Below, one piece after another: positions 10,590 to 21,237 of a stretch of 64,000 bases of DNA (position 1 is the stretch's first letter; every line of letters begins with the position of its first letter). The DNA is from Diphasiastrum complanatum. Taxonomy: Eukaryota; Streptophyta; Lycopodiopsida; Lycopodiales; Lycopodiaceae. The stretch is from contig CM055107.1 of NCBI GenBank assembly GCA_029204225.1, positions 23,070,178 to 23,134,177 of the forward strand, in the 5' to 3' direction. The notes beneath the pieces are model-generated. The model had not been told where the DNA came from, searched no databases, and saw only the letters and a list, made by a program, of their open reading frames with translations. The position numbers and the translations under genes were made by a program.

Positions 10590-11918
10590 CTAGTTGTGGT
10601 TGGAGGGCGGGTAATACTTGCAGTTCGTTGCCCTTGATTGTCTGAGGAGAAAACGATATCTGCCTGCCGCCTCTTGATGACTCGTGGGGATACTTTGATA
10701 AAAAATCGTTGATTTTCTCCTCCATGGACTTTGGTTTGCAGAAGGCCCAACTGGCAGATATTGTGCGCGAATGACTTGCATCCACGCCAGAGTGTCGGGA
10801 GACAATTGAGAATCAGAGGAATTGAATGAAATGGAAGCAACGGTGGTGGCAGGAGTGATGGAAGATGCGATGGTGATGGATGGAGTAGTGGATACTGGAA
10901 GAGGAATAGGAGTGGTATCAACAGAGGAAATGGGGATAGAGACAGAAACAGATGTGGAAGGAACAAGAAGAGAGGTAGCGACAACAAAAATTGGAGTGGG
11001 GGGTTGCATGGAAGAAGAAGTGGCAGTTGTTCATGGGGTGGTTAGTGCGAAGGTGCGTCTTTGGGTAGCAGGTGGAGATGTGGATGTAGAGGCAGCGCCA
11101 CGCATTCGTTTGCTAGTCATTGTGTTAATAACTGCAGGTTGGGAGGAGGTGGATGCTTGAGATGGCGGATAAAGGTTAGTATGTGGCACGAGGGTAGACA
11201 AAAGGGATGAGCGTTGGAAATCGTGCACTTTCACCTCGAGAAGTGCACAAGCAAAGTTACACAACAGGGGGCCTGCTACGATTCGCTCATGGTTGTTGGG
11301 TTTGATGGAGTTGGTTAGCTCTCGAATAAGGAAGCTATGCCAGTCGTATGGCACAACGGAGGGACCAGAGAATTTCAGAAAGGATTTCACTATCTGACTC
11401 AGCAGCTTAGACTGGATTCTGTCTTTGCGAAATGTTGAAATAACCAGAAAGTTATTCAACAGATGCACAGCCGCCTGAATGACAGGTTTCGTGATAGCCT
11501 CTATCAAGTAACCATTGTTAGTCTGTATGGGAAATTCTGGTGTGGTTTGTGTGACGAAAGGCTTGATCAGAGTTTTGGTGTTGCGATGGGAGAAGGACTG
11601 ACGATCATCGGACACAATGCCAATGGTAACCAGCGAGTCGGCGTTAATTCTGACGTTGTACGTAGTACCTTGGAATAGGAAGTGGAAACGAGTCTTTTCC
11701 TCATCCCAGGTGGCTTAAGTGTGAAGGGCGAGGCCCATGTTAATCTCAGAATGGAAGAGCGCCGGGTAAAAACCCATTGCCATTAGAAGTGGACCGGCTA
11801 TCTGTAGCCATAGTTGGATCAGAGCGTCAGAGTGTAGAGGCCAAATCTGTGTGGTCTCAGGGATGTCACGCTGGATCACTTGTTTGGCGCCAGAGTCTTC
11901 AGAGGATGAGGAGGCCAT
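10590..11918 (-). pseudogene. Extra ORF of G3 (plant-transposon-type protein), two in-frame stops
   Basis: One frame runs from an ATG at 11918 (MASSSSEDSGAKQV) to 10590, 443 codons, broken only by stops at 11715-11717 and 11031-11033. Residues 1-70 carry hydrophobic helices. The central part has VVPYDWHSFLIRELTNSI followed by GPLLCNFACALLEV, a pattern I associate with the plant transposon domain also suspected in the G1 ORF. The C-terminal third is Ser/Thr/Pro-rich. Coding-like sequence may go on past 10590 in other frames. It lies 3' of the lost pol region, the same relative place as in G1. Its retention while pol is gone suggests it served the element, but the function is unknown. Confidence 0.6.
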
Positions 11919-12494
11919 GTTAGCAGTGATGATTAGCGGTCAGAAAATAGAAAAAATGGTGGAAAATGGAAAAGGGTGTGGAAATGACAGAAAACTGTGA
12001 ATAACGAGTGTTGGATGATAAGAAGTGTAGTTCAGAGCGCAGATCGATATTCAGTATGATCAGATGATAGCTGGTAAGAAGTTTGGTCGAAAATGGAGAA
12101 CTTTGTAATTTCAGTGTAAATTTTGACAGAGCTTCGCTAGCAAAGGTGACAAATGACTCGAATTCAGCCCTTATATAGCGGAATCTAGAGTGCGTATTAG
12201 GTGAAATCCACTTTCCCTTGTTCAGTTCCACCCAAATTTTGACAGGCACCTTCTTCACAAAATTCTAAGACCTCAGGGAAGTCTACAAGAGTTCAGAAGG
12301 TGATTTGACTGCTATGCGAAGGATCTGCGAGGGTTCAGGTTGTCTGCGAAGGTTCAACTCACTCATGAACGCACAACTTGTTCTTGTGATTAGATTTTTA
12401 AGATCAGACCATGTAGGCAGGCTAATTTCACTGCTCTGATTCCATTTAGACACCTTGCGAGGGTTGGTAAGATGATCAAGGCCCAAATTCAAAA
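11919..12494. other. G3 internal non-coding stretch
   Basis: I see no credible gene here. Scattered GCGAGGGTT / AACTCTCGCA-like words (12295-12455) continue the repeated motif of the G3 leader. The short open frames lack any recognisable domain. Confidence 0.4.
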
Positions 12495-13146
12495 TTTGAA
12501 TTTGTGAAGGTTGAAATTTTTTTCATAGTTCATACGTCCTTTTTTTAGCTTTATTTTGGTGAGAATATATCTTGCAAATTTTTTTAGTTTTTATTTTGAA
12601 ATGTAAAATAAATGGTACAAAGGGGGAGCCCTCTCCCATTGTACCTAAGAGATTTTTTTGATGAAAATGTAAGGGGGGTGGTCCCCCCTCCCCCCGCGCT
12701 CCACTCTCAACGGCCGCACAGGCTTCTACACACCCCGGGCCAGCACACTCCGAGCCGCTGGCCCGGCTCGAGGCCCATTGTTCTTCTCGCGAGCAGTGGC
12801 TTAAGCATGTTTTGGCTGAAGTCGGGCTACTGGATATTAAGGCGGGCCAGCGGCCTGGGGTGCCAAGGTGGAGCTGTGCGAGTCCAGAGTCTACACGGGA
12901 CGGCGGCGCTGCAGGGTGGAAGGAGAGCCGTGAGAGGGAGGGGGGGGGGGGGGTATACCACCCCCCATTACATTTTCAAAAAAAAAAATTCTTAGGTACA
13001 AAGGGGGACCCCTCCCCCCTTGTACCATTTTCTTTACATCTCAAAATGAAATATAAAAAAATTTGCAACATATTTTCTCACCAAAATAAAGCTTAAAAAA
13101 AGACTTATGAAGTGTGAAAAAAATCTCAACTTTCACAAATTCAAAA
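12495..13146. mobile_element. Foldback (MITE/Pack-MULE-like) element with about 185-bp inverted arms and GC-rich cargo
   Basis: The left arm (about 12495-12685) and the right arm (about 12955-13146) are inverted copies. Both read, from the outside in, TTGAATTTGTGAA, AGCTTTATTTTGGTGAGAA, GGTACAA(A)GGGGG, TTGTACCTAAGA, a T-run, GAAAATGTAA and GGGGGGTGGT. The interior (about 12690-12945) is strongly GC-rich with CGGCCGC, GGGCCAGC and GGCGGCG words, unlike the AT-rich flanks, and ends in a G-run. No transposase is encoded. Long inverted arms around GC-rich foreign cargo are typical of Pack-MULEs. I could not identify a 9-bp target duplication. Confidence 0.65.
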
Positions 13147-13348
13147 ATAAATCTATCTTTTTACAAGTATTAAATTTAACTCTTTATTCATTTAATATAC
13201 TAGGTTCAAGTGCAACCTATGTGACTAGGTTTGAACTCAACTTAGACCCAAGGTGAGCTGCCACATAGGACTATTAGCAAGTTAATTAATCTAGATTATC
13301 AAACATGTTTAGGCAAGGAAGAGACCCTTTTTGAGTTCGAAAAGGGCC

Positions 13349-13502
13349 CTAATGAGGGGTGTGGGTGGATGGATATTCGTCGTCAGATCCCTCATCCTCT
13401 TCCTTGATGGCATCTTCCATAGCTTCTTGCAGAGTAGTGTACTGCTCCCGTCGTTTCAGTTCTCTTCTGATGCTTTGTGGTAGTCCGGCTAGGAACCACA
13501 TG
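13349..13502 (-). pseudogene. Gag remnant of G3
   Basis: The minus strand carries a short frame reading MWFLAGLPQSIRRELKRRE, then an acidic tail, ending at a TAG (13349-13351). It parallels the WFWAGLPPKI region of G1 gag. This is the only gag-pol remnant found in G3. It is flanked by non-coding sequence on both sides. Confidence 0.6.
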
Positions 13503-14612
13503 ATCTTGGATCTGATGTAGATCTTTCCACTGATCTAGTTTGTGAGGGTTCTCTAGTGTGAGGATTGGCTGTGCGAGGGTTTTTTAGCTGTTTTTGCAGA
13601 TAAAAAACTTGATACCTTTTAGATCTCCGGAAATTAACTCTCGCAAGGCTCACAGTAGCTGGATCTGGTAGACCTTACTATAGAATTCTCTGCGAGAGTT
13701 AACTCTCGCCAGAAGTGAAAATTTCACTGTTTGCGAGGGTTCGAAACCACTTTTTTGGCTTGATCTTCACCAGATCTTCACACTAACTCTCGTAGGCTTC
13801 ATCACTGATGTAAATTGACATTCTGAATCGATTGAGAGGGACTGTGAGAGTTCTTACTGGAAGAATTTGTTGGATCTTCACTTTTTAGTGATTTTTTTCT
13901 ACTCACTGGAATCAAACTAACTCTCACAAGCTCTTCTGTGTCCTGGTCTCACTGAGATGGAACTTCAAAATCCTCTGCGAGAGTTCTTGACCACTGGAAC
14001 TGAAAATTTTGCTGTATGCGAGGGTTCATTGGTACTTTCCTATCTTTTTTTCACTGAAAACTCTCGCACAAGCACTTAGACATCAAACTAACTCTTGCAA
14101 GCTTCTCTGTGTCCTGGTCTCATTGAGATGGAACTTCAGAGGGCTCTACGAGAGTTCTTATGAAGATTTGAATTTTTTGGATTTTTTTTCAAGGGTTTTT
14201 TGAATTTTTTTATGATTTTTCTCTGGTTTTCACAATCTGCTTGGAACTAACTCTCGTAGGCTTCTATGTAGATCTGGTATAGTACCCTAACGCCGTTGCC
14301 AGTCATGCAAGGGTTAATTCTCACTGATTTTGGAGATATCAAAATCTGATTAGATTTTAGGCTCTTTTTCCCTCCAAAATACAGATTGGTGTGTTTTTTG
14401 GGTTTTTTGGCTGGTTGATTTGGGTTTCAATCCCTTAGAGGCTGTTCAGGGCCTCCTCTACCCTCTCACACCTCCTCCGCTAGTTGTGAACAGTCCAAAC
14501 ACAAAAAAAAAATACAGAAAACTAACTCTAAACACCCAAAAAATCTACCTAAAACTACTCTAAAAAGCAAGAAAATAGCTAAAATACAGCTAAACTAGTT
14601 AGTGGAAACCTA
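13503..14612. repeat. G3 leader with dispersed AACTCTCGCA / TGCGAGAGTT motifs
   Basis: Between the primer site and the gag remnant the leader contains many copies of a roughly 10-base word and its inverse, often preceding AGCTTC or GGCTTC (for example near 13628, 13695, 13790, 13925, 13978, 14093, 14150 and 14246). A longer unit, TGTCCTGGTCTCA-TGAGATGGAACTTCA, occurs near 13940 and 14115. No ORF fits. The spacing is irregular. Confidence 0.6.
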
Positions 14613-14630
14613 TCCCCGACATCGGCACCA
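14613..14630 (-). other. Primer-binding site of G3, tRNA-Asp-like
   Basis: The minus strand reads TGGTGCCGATGTCGGGGA, directly inside the right LTR. It differs by a few bases from the TGGCGCCGTTGCCGGGGA site of Athila/Tat elements. It fixes the element's orientation as minus. Confidence 0.8.
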
Positions 14631-14631
14631 C

Positions 14632-15450
14632 TGTAGGGTCGAAGATCTTGCGTAATATAGCCCTCCCGCCTGTCAACAAGGGTTAGATCACTGGATAGGT
14701 ATCTAACTATGCATAGATGCTATTTTTAGTTTGTTTGTTACTTTCTCCCTTAACTCTACTCACCACTAACACTACTCTCCCCTAACTCTACTCCTCTACA
14801 CTAACATTCATCATGATTGTAGGTGAAAGGAAGGGGATGATTAGAAAAGATGGAGGGAAAAAAAGATAGAAGAGAGAGATAGAGGGAAGGTGGAGGTTAG
14901 CTCAAATGCACATTGTACTTGCTAAAGGAGAAACACAAACTATTGAAACCAAAAAGCATGAACTTGAAAGCAATAAAAAACAACAAGAGCAATAGCAAGC
15001 ATTGAATTGCAAATGAGGATGCTTCTCTTCCAAAATTGGTAGAGTTTTCTCCTTCTCATTAAGCATGAAAATAGTGTACAAATGGTGTCTTTTAATAAAA
15101 TGGGGAAGGCCCTTGCCCCTCAATCCTATTGACTAATATTCACAATAATCCTATTCATTCATCTTGGACCCAACTTGATCCAAGGGTCCACAAAAAGTAC
15201 ATTAGTAATCACAAGATTCATGTGAGTCCCAATTTGGACCCAACTCTAAAAAATAATCTTTAAGTTTAAAAATGACTTTGGGCCTCTAGTTTTATTTTAA
15301 TTCCAAGGCCCAAGTCAAGTTTATTTTATTTACAACTTTACTTGTGTGCTCATTGGGCCATGGGCTTTCGCGCACAGGATGCCATGCCCTCGCAACACAT
15401 TTTATTGAGTGATTTTATTTATTTACACTTTGTTGGAAATACCACCAACA
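14632..15450 (-). repeat. 5' LTR of G3 (819 bp)
   Basis: On the minus strand the LTR starts TGTTGGTGGTATTTCC (15450) and ends CCCTACA (14632). It is flanked by the target duplication outside and the primer site inside. Its terminal 284 bases match the truncated left LTR at 9734-10017. Confidence 0.85.
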
Positions 15451-15455
15451 GACAC
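15451..15455. repeat. Target-site duplication of G3, right copy (GACAC)
   Basis: This is the second copy of GACAC, directly after the G3 terminus CCAACA and before the resumed copia integrase frame. Confidence 0.85.
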
Positions 15456-17137
15456 CCCACAAGGTGTGGACATGCTCCAAGCCTTCTTTGAAGAACACAA
15501 GAGTCTTTGGGTGCATTGCCTACGCACAGATCCCAAAGGACACAAGGAAGAAATTGGACTTCCAAGGTCTAAAGACCATCCTGATCGGATATACTTTGTC
15601 TGATAACACCTACAAGTTGTACGATCCTGATACCCAACAAATCTTGTATAGTCGGGATACAGTCTTTATTGAGGATCAGTTCATCGACCTCAAAGGCAAG
15701 GATAATGCTCAAGAAGAACCTTCATCACCTGCCATTGACATGACAATCCGAGCTTCTGGCTCAGTAATGTCTATCGTCGATCTACTTCGAGACAGCGAAT
15801 CAGACGAAGATGTTGATGCTACCCAGCAACATATCCCAGGAGCGGTTCATCAGTCGAATCCTCCCATAAGATCAAGCCGAGTGCACACACAACCCGCAAG
15901 GTATACTCCTGAGTCTGTATGTCTTTTAATGCAGGAACCGATGACAATCAAAAAGGTGATCAGTTCGATGTACAAACAGCCTATCTGAATGGAGTTATAC
16001 AAGAAGATATCTACATGATACAACCAGAAGGATATGTTTTGAAAGGCATGAAGAATCATGTCTTTAAACTCCATAAAGCAATGTACGGCTTGAAACAGTC
16101 TGCCAGAGCTTGGTTTCAGAGAATCAATACATTCCTCATTGAACTAGGATTTAAACCAAGCATTGCTGATTGCAACATTTATTCAAAGTCAGTGCAGCAA
16201 TCCTTCATTATCATCACCTTGTATGTTGATGATATGTTGCTCTTCAGCAACAATGCCAATATGGTTAAGGATTCAAAATAAATGTTGTTCTCAGAATTCG
16301 ACATGACGGATTTGGGTGAAACTCACTTCTGTCTTGGAATTCAAATCCACAGAGACAGAGCAAATCGACTGATTTACATCACTCAACAAAGGTATCTTCA
16401 TAATGTTCTTAGTAGATACAATTTGATGAATTGTAAAGTAGCTCACTCACCAATGGATCCAGACCTGCATTTATCAAAGGACCAATGTCCCCAGATAAAA
16501 TAGGAAGAGGAGCAGATGAGAAAATACCCGTATCGATCGATACTCGTATCTCTCATGTACGCAATGGTCTGTACAAGGCCAAATATCTGTTTTCTGTCAG
16601 CTCACTCAGCCAATACATGGCTAATCCTGGAATTACCCATTGGAAGGCTCTTATTCGAGTCATGAGATATATTCGAGCTACCATGGACCAGTGCATCTGC
16701 TATGGAGATGTCAGCAATGACAATCTTCATCAGCTCAGTGGATATTTTGATGCAAGCTGGGGAGGAGATGCAGACCATCGTAAGTCCACATCTGGATTTA
16801 CATTCTCCTTCAATGGCGGTCCTATTTTGTGGAACGCTCGTAAAAAAATTTGTTGTCAGACATCAATCTGTATCAGTACGGCCCTACAATTTTGTTTTGT
16901 GATAACCAAAGTGCTATTGCCTTATCGACCAACCCTAGATTTCATTCTAGGAGTAAGCACATTGAGATAAGATATCACTACATCAGGGGCAAGGTTCTCG
17001 ACAAAGAGGTGAGCTTAACGTATTGCAGAACGCAGGACATGGTTGCAGACATTTTTACGAAAGCACTCAGTGTTAATGCACACAACAGATTTTGTGCATT
17101 ACTAAGTTTGAAGATCAAGGCATTCACGGATCCAGAT
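15456..17137 (+). pseudogene. Copia C1 pol continued: integrase end, truncated RT, RNase H
   Basis: The frame picks up the integrase C-terminal region with NTRVFGCIAYAQIPKD and an ILIGYT...YKLYDPDTQ stretch. An acidic linker and TQPARYTPESV follow. The N-terminal half of RT is missing: the sequence jumps near 15945 to QFDVQTAYLNGVIQEDIYM, then MYGLKQSARAWFQR and the catalytic LYVDDMLLFS (about 16220). A TAA at 16279-16281 and a TAG at 16501-16503 interrupt it. RNase H is seen in two frames as LSGYFDASWGGDADHRKSTS and FCDNQSAIALSTNP...HIEIRYHYIR, ending with ADIFTKAL and a stop at 17138-17140. It is a dead copy with a deletion, two stops and frameshifts near 16540 and 16870. Confidence 0.9.
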
Positions 17138-17138
17138 T

Positions 17139-17147
17139 AAGGGGGGG
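17139..17147 (+). other. Polypurine tract of C1
   Basis: AAGGGGGGG lies between the pol stop and the LTR start TGTTGG. This is the standard plus-strand priming site just before a 3' LTR. Confidence 0.8.
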
Positions 17148-17732
17148 TGTTGGATTTACTCCTCTTACTCTCCTAAATCCCAATATCAATCTGCCTCCAT
17201 TCATGTTGTATATATTTCTAACGTTGTCACGTAGTTTGCATTTTTTACATGCAAATTCGAACAGACGAAGAAAAGACGAATGAATCGCGACATTGTGTTG
17301 TTAAACAGGTCATGGTGACAGGCGAAAAGGGGACACTACCTTACTGAATGCCAAAGGTGCCCTAACAGATAAGGCACCCTGTAAATCTTATCCTAAGGCC
17401 ATTCGTAAGAGTGACGCACTTTTGCATCATCACCAACGTTCACTTCAGTATTGGCTGACGTCGCACCCTTTTCACCCTCACCTCATGCAGTTGCGCTAAC
17501 AGATTGGACAACAATTGCATCCACCCACGATCTCCTACAGACAACACATCCACTCTGTACCTTCGCATCTACACACCTATAATATTATGTATATATACTG
17601 GATACCATCTGCGTATTCGATGATGATGATGAATTCTGAAGAAGCAAGATAAGTCTAGAATAGTGATGGAGGTTTCATTCCTCATTATAGATAGAAATAA
17701 GCTTTGTAGGGCACGCGGTTTCATCCGCTACA
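17148..17732 (+). repeat. 3' LTR of C1 (right end approximate)
   Basis: The left end, TGTTGGATTTACTCC, is fixed by the polypurine tract. A TATA-like run (tatgtatatatactgg, about 17587) fits a promoter. I place the end at CCGCTACA (17732) on TG...CA grounds only, as no second LTR copy is present to confirm it. Confidence 0.55.
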
Positions 17733-18189
17733 GTCTTGTGCTCTATCGCATTATTGACTTGTATACTTGATATGCTTAATCTGACACAATTCATTTGTTC
17801 TGCGTTTTAGATCTGTCAATATTGTTATGCTTATTCTTCATTCTGTCTGATCTTTCTTGTTGCTCTTTCTGGTAATAGACGATTAACTTTTAGTCTTGTC
17901 TTTTGCGACTTATTATCAGTCGAGCACAGTCTAGCTCTTCGCGAATCATTCACGACACATAATTTGTCTTGCAATTTGCGACAAATTATTCATCTAGTGC
18001 TTCATCCATTTAAATGTTTGGCTACATAATCTAGAATGACTATGATTTCTATCACTAAAGTTCTGTTCATTTTGATAGGCATAGTCATGCTTAGGGAGAG
18101 ACTCATTTAACTCACTCCCCTGTACACGAACATCTTCTGTTTGAGTTCATTTCTCGTTCGTGTTCATCATTTATTCTTCCTCCCTCTCT
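17733..18189. other. No gene seen
   Basis: This is AT-rich sequence between C1 and the next copia remnant. CGCGAATCATTCACGACA and TTGCGACAAATTATTCAT resemble copia LTR vocabulary, but I find no matching partner in the window. Confidence 0.3.
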
Positions 18190-19258
18190 CCCAACAGGAT
18201 TGAGAGAGAGAGAGAGATGGTACTTTGGTTTTCACAAAAGATGGTCATTGGATGTGACTGTGCAAGGTCGATTTCTGCTAGCAGGTGCCTCAACCAAATT
18301 GTCTTCTTTGTAGCTTTCATGACAGCAATGTATATAGATTCGGTTGATGATAATGCTACTAAGGTCTGCTTTCAGCTGTTCCAAGAGATTGGGCCCTGAT
18401 TGTATAAAAATATAAATCCATAAGTCGATATTCTAGTGTCAATATCCCATGTCCAATTTGCATTCTATCCTTCAAGTATGTTGGTAGGTTGGCTACCTCC
18501 ATAGCAAATGCTAAGATGTTTGGTTGTGTGGATGTACTTCATGACCTTTGTGAGCGCTTTTCAATGGGTTAGACCCGATAGGAACTGGCTGAGTGAACTG
18601 ATCAAATATGCAAAGGGTTGACTGTAGATCATTGCATACATCAGTGAGCCAATGATGGAGTGAAACAAATATTGCTTCATCTCCTCCTTTTCTACCTCAG
18701 TTCGAGGAGATTGTTCCTTTGACAACTTCAATCCAAGGTCGAGTGGAAAGAGACTTGGTTGGCAGTTGGACATTCCATACTTTTCAGCACATTTGTGAGA
18801 AATCTCTGTTGGCTAATGAAAATCAGATGACTAAATCGAATATGCAATGTCGAGTTGACTATAGATCATTGCATACATCAGTGAGCCAATGATGGAGTGA
18901 AATGGATATTGCTTCATCTCCTCCTTTTCTGCCTCAGTTTGAGGAGATTGTTCCTTTGACAACTTCAATCCAAGGTCGAGTAGAAAGAGATTTGGTTGGC
19001 AGTTGGCCATTCCATACTTTCTCGCACATTTGTAAGATATCTCTGTTGGTTGATGAAAATCAGACGGCTAGATCGAATTCAAAAAATTTTATTCCGAGAC
19101 AGTAGTAGGCTAAGCCCATATCAGTCATTTTGTACTCCTTGGTCAGCATGCATTTTGTTTCCTTCATCAAATTCAGATTGTTACTAAATAATAGTGTATC
19201 ATCCACATAGAGAGTGATGATGATGAAGAAATTCAATATAGACTTGAAGTAAAGATTC
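18190..19258 (-). pseudogene. Copia C2 RT/RNase H remnant joined directly to its primer site
   Basis: On the minus strand, right after the primer site, comes FFIIITLYVDDTLLFSNN with the catalytic YVDD, then MTDMGLAYYCLGIKF. LGLKLSKEQSPRTEVEKEEM follows twice because of a tandem duplication, then IIGSLMYAMIYSQPFAYL. RNase H follows with NANWTWDIDTRISTYGFI, ALSSTESIYIAVMKA and FCENQSTI, fading at about 18190. Gag, protease, integrase and the first half of RT are gone: the leader fuses straight to RT. Several stops are present. Non-functional. Confidence 0.85.
18605..19075 (-). repeat. Tandem duplication inside the C2 RT
   Basis: Two adjacent copies of about 235 bases (18605-18838 and 18839-19075) share GATCATTGCATACATCAGTG, GAGGAGATTGTTCCTTTGAC and CAATCCAAGGTCGAGT. 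The period is 234-237 bases, a multiple of three, so the duplication repeats about 79 codons without changing frame. The copies have since diverged. Confidence 0.85.
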
Positions 19259-19259
19259 T

Positions 19260-19327
19260 GATGAGAATCAAAGTGGTATGCTCTGATACCACTGATGAGA
19301 ATCAAAGTGATATGCTTTGATACCACT
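19260..19327 (-). other. Duplicated primer-binding site unit of C2
   Basis: The minus strand carries two adjacent 34-base units, each starting TGGTATCA(A/G)AGCATA and ending TTCTCATCAG. Each start is complementary to initiator tRNA-Met. The same unit arrangement follows the other LTR at 21867-21911. Confidence 0.8.
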
Positions 19328-20353
19328 GTTGAGAGTATGGGGAGGATCGTAGTCGCGAAGCTTTTGCGAAGGAACCGCGACTCTCTCTTTTCTCTCGTAT
19401 GGAGTTCAGATGCGATTGCTGGACACTGCTAGTTGAATCACTCCTACAGTCCTCTAGAGTGTAGTTAGTCACTACTGATCTACATTTATAAAATTAATAC
19501 AGCATTCAACATAGTTTCAGCCAAGGTGCGAAATTCAAATGAACAAGGAAACTTAGTTAGACACATGAATAAACAGTAGACGCATTAGCATTCGAGATCA
19601 GACACAGCAAGAAAATCATCTATATTGATCTTTCTCTGATTTCTTCAAGCACTGCATGCAAATCCATGCAGTGCGCTGGCGTGGGAGAAACACAGTTCTC
19701 TCACGAGCAATCGTCTCGCTTTACTAGCGGACAGTTGGATCTACAGATCCTAGACAGATTTGTCTTCGTATGTAGGTGGACATGTATTCTGTATTTTTGT
19801 CTTAATTGCTTACTAGCATCAGACTACTATATATTACACTATATGTGTGCTCTATTGATCTATATGTCAAGTAATATCTAGTAAGTATAGTCGCTTTATG
19901 TAAATCTATGATTAGAGTGAATAAACATCTACAACTAATCAGAGGAAATACAAGAGTGGCAGATTAGCCACGACCTAAATTGTATATGTTGACGTCATGT
20001 CATCAGATCAGATATCTATACTTTTGGGTACTTGCATGATCTCGCTGGTACTCTCTGGCACGTGGAGGGTAGGATAAGGTCTTGTTTTGGTCGTTTGTCT
20101 TCTCTCGTACTGAACTGCAAAAGATTCTCATTCGTGAATCTTTCGAGTTCACAAACCGTTCTTCTTCGTCTGTTCAACTTTCGAGTTCGTGAACCGTTCG
20201 TCTTTGTTCCTTCGAATTTCAAGTCCGCGTCCCTTTGAATTTTGAGTTAGCGAAACTTTTTGTGCTTCATGTATCCTGACTTTCGTATTCATGAACATCT
20301 TCGTCAGGCTGAGGGCTGAAATCTAGCAAGGCTTTGTAGTTAGAAACATTTCA
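19327..20353 (-). repeat. LTR-B of the copia array
   Basis: On the minus strand it begins TGAAATGTTTCTAAC (20353), after a purine tract, and ends ACTCTCAACA (19327), before the primer site. Its two halves match 22862-22474 (same strand) and 21238-21865 (opposite strand). It is shared by a 3' internal end on its right and a 5' internal end on its left, as in a tandem array formed by LTR recombination. Confidence 0.8.
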
Positions 20354-21236
20354 TTTCTTTAGCTCCCTCTCAAAGCATGATAGCTTTACGATCCCGAGGC
20401 TGCTCCTCTATCTCTCAAAGAGTCCTTTGTCCAAGGCTTTAGTGAAGATGTCAGCAATCATGAGCAATATCAGGACGTGTGTTGTCTGCAAGGTACATCA
20501 GTGATCCTATCAGCTTCCTGTAAGGTGTGAGCTGCATTTGTTCTCTCTCTTCCTCAGTCTCCAAGAACTATGAATTTTGAGGGATCTGCACTTCTGAAAT
20601 CAGACATTATACATCTTGATGTCACAAAGTGTGAGGTGGCTCTTGAGTCTAGAATCACCTCATGTGTGTCAAATGTTGATGTTCACACACGTCTTCATAG
20701 ATATAGGCGGTCGAACAGTTTCTGTTCGTTCTTTATTCGCCCATTTTTGAGCTCTCGGGCTCCTCGACATAGGATGAACTATTGTTGTCCTCCTGTCTAT
20801 TCTGTGCTGATTTATTTCTCGGGTTCTGGCGACAATCCATGGTTGCATGACCTTTCTTTTAGCAATGGATACACTCAATCTTGATTGAGCCAGCATGTAT
20901 CTATTGTATGCCCGTCTCTTCTGCATCTCATGCAAGTCTTCTTGTCTGCACCTTGTTGTTTTGACCTCCCTTTGCTCTTCTAGTTGCTCTTGTTGGTCCC
21001 CTTTGCTTGCTAGTCATGATCTTGCCTTTGATTCGACTCCCTCTTAGGCTTAAACTGCTTCTTGGATTTCTCTTTGTTGTCATAGAGGGCCTGGTCAGAA
21101 CCATTTTTGTGATCAAGATGTTCTCTGGCCTTGACTTCCTCTCGAATCTCGACAATCGTCTTTTGAGGTTCATGGCAGGATCTTTCGGGAGCAGGGTCCT
21201 TGTCATCTAGAATGATCTGGGTAAGGCTCTCAACAT
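20354..21236 (-). pseudogene. Heavily deleted copia internal region: gag end, protease, scraps of RT and RNase H
   Basis: From right to left the minus strand gives the gag C-terminus with KAREHLDHKNGSDQALYDN and the zinc knuckle CMRCRRDGHTIDTC (about 20905). A protease follows with VILDSRATSHFVTS (about 20640), where DSG has become DSR. Then comes a jump to RT LTPYRKLIGSLMYLADNTRPD (about 20530-20465), another jump to the RNase H end TKALDKGLFE (about 20415), and a purine tract before LTR-B. At least two internal deletions and several stops make it a relic. Confidence 0.8.
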
Positions 21237-21237
21237 G

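Larger units (their letters stand above)
9734..15450 (-). mobile_element. Non-autonomous gypsy-type LTR element G3, keeps the extra ORF but not pol
   Basis: The element is bounded by a 5-bp target duplication and TG...CA ends. The right LTR (14632-15450, 819 bp) is complete. The left one shares only its outer 284 bases, after which an unrelated LTR fragment follows. A tRNA-Asp-like primer site next to the right LTR makes the element minus-oriented. Internally I find a gag scrap (13349-13502), a long leader with repeated CTCTCGCA-like motifs, a foldback insertion (12495-13146) and one long ORF with stops (11918-10590). No RT, integrase or protease remnants are visible. It probably moved using enzymes of an autonomous relative such as G1. 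Confidence 0.8.

Noticed and set aside
10822-11160. Plus-strand Val/Glu/Gly-rich frame
   Set aside because: It is the shadow of the Ser/Thr-rich minus-strand extra ORF of G3.
12612-12995. 127-codon frame across the foldback element
   Set aside because: It runs through the inverted arms and GC-rich core with low-complexity Arg/Gly sequence; no domain and no start context.
20016-20238. Overlapping 68-codon frames on both strands
   Set aside because: They lie entirely inside LTR-B, which is non-coding and repeated at 22474-22862.
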